Positions 6,512-9,177 of a stretch of DNA of 9,177 nucleotides are shown here, piece after piece. The DNA is taken from the NCBI GenBank assembly GCA_019136935.1, contig JAGVTI010000190.1, positions 1-9,177 of the forward strand, written 5' to 3'. The number at the start of each line of letters is the position of its first letter. Position 1 is the first letter of the stretch. The stretch comes from Deltaproteobacteria bacterium. GTDB taxonomy: Bacteria > Desulfobacterota > Syntrophia > Syntrophales > JAAYKM01. A program made the position numbers and the translations under genes. Under the pieces are notes generated by a model that saw nothing but the letters and a program-made list of their open reading frames with translations, was not told where the DNA came from and did no database searches.

Positions 6512-6949
6512 ATGAGACTGTGGAGTCTTCATCCCCGTTACCTGGACGCCAAGGGGTTGAATGCACTCTGGCGGGAGGGGCTTCTCGCCCGGAAAGTTCT
6601 GGCAAATAAAACGAAGGGTTATAAAAATCACCCCCAGCTCGAACGTTTCCGGTCGCAGCCGGACCCGGTTTCCGCGCTCCACACTTACCTCCATGTGGTT
6701 CATGACGAGGCAATCCGGCGGGGCTACCGATACAATCCAGAAAAAATCGCCCCGGTCTCTGCGACCGCCAGCATTCCCGTCACCGACGGCCAGCTCCGGT
6801 ATGAACTGGAGCATCTCAGGAAAAAGCTCCGCCTCCGGGACCCGTTGCGCTTCCAGTCGCTCCGACCGGTTATCGATCCGGAACCTCACCCCCTTTTCCG
6901 CGTCATCCCCGGCGGCATCGCTCCTTGGGAACGAAAACCCGAACCCTGA
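6512..6949 (+). CDS. Pyrimidine dimer DNA glycosylase/endonuclease V family protein (Pyr_excise)
   Basis: A 145-residue protein whose N-terminus, MRLWSLHPRYLDAKGLNALW, followed by REGLLARKVL and KGYKNHPQLERFR, is characteristic of the bacterial relatives of T4 endonuclease V (denV). The family excises UV-induced cyclobutane pyrimidine dimers using a glycosylase/AP-lyase mechanism. The Arg-Glu pair at 21-22 aligns with T4 R22-E23, where Glu23 is the catalytic acid. The helical segment HTYLHVVHDEAIRRGYRY corresponds to the later T4 helix ending in KRGFN. The Arg/Pro-rich C-terminal ~45 residues (RLRDPLRFQ; RVIPGGIAPW) are less conserved. T4 endonuclease V uses its N-terminal Thr2 amine, whereas here residue 2 is Arg, so activity must be shown rather than assumed. 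GGAAGG at 6499-6504 lies 7 nt before the ATG. It is a single gene with no partners. Confidence 0.82.
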   Translation: MRLWSLHPRYLDAKGLNALWREGLLARKVLANKTKGYKNHPQLERFRSQPDPVSALHTYLHVVHDEAIRRGYRYNPEKIAPVSATASIPVTDGQLRYELEHLRKKLRLRDPLRFQSLRPVIDPEPHPLFRVIPGGIAPWERKPEP

Positions 6950-7142
6950 GCCTGGCCTACTTTGCCTTCCATGGAGCACGACCCAAAGGCCCTTTACGGC
7001 GGGAGCCGAAGATGAACCCTGGGGATGCGTCTTCAAACGGGGACGTCGGCAAAAGATCCCAGCCATCGCTCGGACAGACTGTCCTATGTCCGGGATCATT
7101 CTTGCCCGTTTCTCACTTTCGAGAGGGGAGCATTTCTGCGGA
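6950..7142. other. Intergenic gap between convergent genes
   Basis: This gap of 193 bp lies between the ends of the glycosylase gene (plus) and the beta-barrel gene (minus). No convincing stem plus T-tract terminator is visible in either direction. An open frame crosses it (about 7012-7179) but lacks family resemblance and overlaps the end of the beta-barrel gene. Confidence 0.4.
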
Positions 7143-7961
7143 TCAGAACCCAAAAGTCAGACCGGCGAGAAATGAGTAATCGGGAGCAACGTCGTTCAGG
7201 CCCCCTTTAACGCCGAAATCAACATCGACGGCATCGCTGAGGCTGTAAACGACGCCGCCGAGAATAAAGGCGGGGTTGGTCTGGGATGCCGGATCCGGAT
7301 TTCTGTCAACACCCACGTTCGCGACCAGGGTCAGTTTCTCCATAACGGGGTATTCCGCCGCCAGGGAAACATGCCACAGCTCTTTCCGCTCATCGTTTTT
7401 ATTTTCGTTCTGAACGTAGCCGGCGTTCATGTGAAAGCAGGCGGGCCCGGCCTCCAAAGTCGAGATCAGGTGCAGACTGTAGGTCATACGGCCGCCGCCC
7501 AAGCCTTTGCCACGATCCCCGGTGGGAAAAGTGACTCCGGGTTTAACGGCAAAGCTCAGGCCGTTTCTTCCCCAAAAGCGCCATTTCAACTCCAGGGAAA
7601 TATCGGAAAACCCGTCTTCCGTCGTCTTTTCATGACCGTCATCGGCATCTTCAATCAGTCTTCCATATTGATAGGGAACACCCAGAACCAGATCAATGGT
7701 CTCCGTCACGCCTGCAGCAAAGGAACCCGCAATGGTCGTGACCTCGCTTCTGACGCCTCCCGTATCATCCCGTTCAAACTCTCCGTTGAATTCCAATTCG
7801 TAATGTCCCTTCCCCTGGGTGCCGGTATCATCGGTAACCAGCGGATGCCCCGCAAATGCCGGGGAGGCCGCGAGCATGATTACTAAAACCAGCCGGATCG
7901 CAAGCCGGATGGATTTCGTGGTCCTTCCAATAAAACCTGTTCCCTTTCCCTCTCTTTGCAC
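7143..7961 (-). CDS. Outer-membrane beta-barrel protein (MetA-pathway/'transporter'-like family)
   Basis: A 272-residue exported protein. The N-terminal signal peptide has an extended basic region, the hydrophobic core LAIRLVLVIMLAA, and probable cleavage after SPAFA (residue 37), leaving GHPLVTDDTGTQGKG. The mature part alternates short beta-strands (HYELEFNGEFE; IDLVLGVPYQYG; ISLELKWRFWG; SFAVKPGVTFPTGD; VSLAAEYPV) and ends ...FLAGLTFGF, with the terminal Phe typical of BAM-assembled barrels. The pattern resembles the Phenol_MetA_deg/outer-membrane 'transporter' family, for which substrate is generally unknown. The start is taken as GTG at 7961 because AAGGAG lies 8 nt before it. The longer open frame would start at a TTG (7979) immediately 5' of the same Shine-Dalgarno and can be excluded. 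It lies 150 bp downstream of the DUF2325 gene, so a link to iron uptake is possible but not shown. Confidence 0.8.
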   Translation of the reverse strand: MQREGKGTGFIGRTTKSIRLAIRLVLVIMLAASPAFAGHPLVTDDTGTQGKGHYELEFNGEFERDDTGGVRSEVTTIAGSFAAGVTETIDLVLGVPYQYGRLIEDADDGHEKTTEDGFSDISLELKWRFWGRNGLSFAVKPGVTFPTGDRGKGLGGGRMTYSLHLISTLEAGPACFHMNAGYVQNENKNDERKELWHVSLAAEYPVMEKLTLVANVGVDRNPDPASQTNPAFILGGVVYSLSDAVDVDFGVKGGLNDVAPDYSFLAGLTFGF

Positions 7962-8111
7962 TGAAATGTCTCCTTTCAACGGTTGCTTGTATGTATTTTC
8001 ATCCCATCACACCTGCATATTTTTCGGCGATACCGGGCGGCCAAGGGTTACGACTCAATGAATCGATGCCGGACAAACCGAGAATCTCATCAAACAAGAC
8101 AATCGGAACGC

Positions 8112-8435
8112 TTAGGACGACATCGCTCCGCCATGCGGCAACGGCCCGACCGATTGGGATACCAGTTGTCTCAGACATTCGCGGAGACTGGAAACCCCGC
8201 ACGAATGGCACATGACAACGGGAATGCAACCCGATTTGGCCGCTTTCATGGCTTCATTTCTGATGCGGTGAGAGGTCTTCCCGGTCAAAACCACCACTGC
8301 ATCAACGCCTCTGACGGATGCGGTCAAGCCGATTTTGGCTTTGGTAAACACTTTGAGCTTGACGCCCTGTCGGACGGCCTCGCTCCGATAATCCGGTTCC
8401 AACCGGTCCATGCCACCGATTAATGCCACGCACAT
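8112..8435 (-). CDS. DUF2325 domain-containing protein
   Basis: A 107-residue cytoplasmic protein almost entirely covered by DUF2325. It opens with the Rossmann-like strand and loop CVALIGGMDRLEPDY, and continues through VDAVVVLTGKTSHRIRNEAM and the Cys motif VMCHSCGVSSLREC (C76, C79, C87), which looks able to bind a metal or respond to redox state. The family has no firmly established activity. AGGAG lies a few nt before the ATG at 8435, giving a clear start. It follows the Feo genes on the same strand after a 79-bp gap without an evident terminator, so co-expression with ferrous-iron uptake is plausible. The C-terminal ~15 residues (VGPLPHGGAMSS) look like a nonconserved tail. Confidence 0.85.
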   Translation of the reverse strand: MCVALIGGMDRLEPDYRSEAVRQGVKLKVFTKAKIGLTASVRGVDAVVVLTGKTSHRIRNEAMKAAKSGCIPVVMCHSCGVSSLRECLRQLVSQSVGPLPHGGAMSS

Positions 8436-8514
8436 GATCTCCTCCCCAAGTTTTCTTTGCCGATCTTTTTAAATTATTTGACAGCGTAACGATTTTGACC
8501 CATTCAACCGGCTT

Positions 8515-8691
8515 TCATGCGGAAACGCCCGGTTTCGCCTGAGCATTCTCTTTTCCTGCCTGTCCGCACGTGCAGTTCGCACAACCGCAGCAATGTCCCT
8601 TTTCCTTACCGGTCATCGTCCGATAGAACGATCTGACCGCCATGAGGGCAACCGCAGCGACAACACCGACGACAAGAATCGTTTCCATCAT
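8515..8691 (-). CDS. FeoB-associated Cys-rich membrane protein
   Basis: A 58-residue protein with one N-terminal membrane helix (about residues 4-22, ILVVGVVAAVALMAV), a basic juxtamembrane stretch, and a cysteine cluster CCGCANCTCG (C34, C35, C37, C40, C42). This layout defines the FeoB-associated Cys-rich family, usually encoded straight after feoB and thought to help handle iron at the membrane; the precise role is unknown. AAGGAG, overlapping the feoB stop, lies 6 nt before the ATG at 8691. The TTG at 8697 directly next to it is too close to be used. The 12-bp gap to feoB indicates one operon. Confidence 0.88.
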   Translation of the reverse strand: MMETILVVGVVAAVALMAVRSFYRTMTGKEKGHCCGCANCTCGQAGKENAQAKPGVSA

Positions 8692-8703
8692 CGCCAACTC
8701 CTT

Positions 8704-9177
8704 TCAGACAACTCCGATACCGAGAAAACGTCCTGCCTGGTAGACAAGAACTGTAATCCCATATGCCAGGAGGGTAAGCCCCCCGAGTTGGAACAACGCC
8801 CAGCCCCATGAGTTACTTTCACGCCTCGTTACGGCGATGGTCACCATGCAGGGGGCACTGATGAGACAAAAGAGCATGATGCAGAATCCCACAAGCGGTG
8901 TGTAGTTCTTTTTTAGTTTCTCCCGCAGAGTCTCGGATTCCTCATCCGCCTCCCCAATCGAATGGATAATGCCCATCTGGGCGACAAAGACCTCCTTGGC
9001 GGCAAAGGCGCCGATCAGAGCGGTTCCTATTTTCCAGTCAAATCCCATGGGCCGAAGCAGCGGTTCCATGGCATAACCGATACGACCGGCAAGACTGCTT
9101 TGAAGTGCCGCTTCCGCCTCTTCGTTCAGGATGGCGGCAAGGCGCGCCGTTTTTTCCGCTTCCGGCATCGTCCCACC
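8704..9177 (-). CDS. feoB: Ferrous iron transporter FeoB, C-terminal part (runs off the window)
   Basis: Only the last 157 residues are in the window; the frame is open to the edge, so the GTPase domain and most of the membrane core lie outside. The visible part has the FeoB features MPEAEKTARLAAILNEE, LAGRIGYAMEPLLRPMGFDW, the gate segment ALIGAFAAKEVFVAQMGII, a soluble loop (LREKLKKNYTPL) and the final helices with ISAPCMVTIAVTRRES and LLAYGITVLVYQAGRFLGI. FeoB brings Fe(II) across the inner membrane and is the main iron importer of anaerobes. It is followed after 12 bp by its Cys-rich partner, and the stop codon overlaps that gene's Shine-Dalgarno. The internal ATG at 9168 is not the start. 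Confidence 0.93.
   Translation of the reverse strand, partial: GGTMPEAEKTARLAAILNEEAEAALQSSLAGRIGYAMEPLLRPMGFDWKIGTALIGAFAAKEVFVAQMGIIHSIGEADEESETLREKLKKNYTPLVGFCIMLFCLISAPCMVTIAVTRRESNSWGWALFQLGGLTLLAYGITVLVYQAGRFLGIGVV

Noticed and set aside
6320..7153. 277-codon minus-strand open frame
   Set aside because: It is antisense to the clear glycosylase gene, and the product is Arg/Pro-rich without motifs.
7012..7179. Small plus-strand gene after the glycosylase
   Set aside because: It has no RBS of note and no family resemblance, and it runs into the 3' end of the opposing beta-barrel gene.

Overview
The window looks like a piece of an anaerobic deltaproteobacterial (Desulfobacterota, Syntrophus-like) chromosome. 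This is inferred from gene content: a cytoplasmic acetylene-hydratase-like Mo/W enzyme, the remnant of a MOP-type aldehyde oxidoreductase, a PAS-containing sigma-54 activator, an Feo ferrous-iron operon and a DUF4124 protein. Base composition is moderately GC-rich. No tRNA, rRNA, CRISPR array or intact mobile element is visible.

Layout from left to right. A TVP38/DedA-type (VTT) membrane protein on the plus strand (50-730) converges, with a 10-bp gap, on a minus-strand DUF4124 envelope protein (741-1208). Next comes a minus-strand block, read right to left: a thioredoxin-type arsenate reductase-like protein (6175-5735); a PAS + AAA+ + Fis-type HTH sigma-54 activator whose start overlaps the end of the arsC-like gene (5745-4204); a 182-bp regulatory gap; a 745-residue molybdopterin/[4Fe-4S] enzyme (4021-1784); and a decayed molybdenum hydroxylase remnant (1799-1333). 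A plus-strand gene for a pyrimidine-dimer-glycosylase family protein lies at 6512-6949. The right end is a minus-strand iron cluster: feoB C-terminus (partial, 9177-8704), a FeoB-associated Cys-rich small membrane protein (8691-8515), a DUF2325 protein (8435-8112) and an outer-membrane beta-barrel protein (7961-7143).

The most interesting part is 1333-5745. The activator gene is followed by a perfect 14-bp palindrome, a related palindrome-like site 41 bp away inside its last codons, and a near-consensus sigma-54 promoter 42 bp before the molybdoenzyme ATG. This makes a plausible self-contained activator/enhancer/promoter/enzyme module. The enzyme aligns with acetylene hydratase at the Fe-S and metal-ligand cysteines but has His where acetylene hydratase has its catalytic Asp13, so its substrate is unknown. 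Immediately downstream, a MOP/xanthine-oxidase-family protein has been reduced to its Fe-S domains joined in frame to the extreme C-terminus of its Mo domain. It has also lost its N-terminus, one cluster cysteine and one reading frame. This is a deletion scar that may also have rewritten the last residues of the intact molybdoenzyme.
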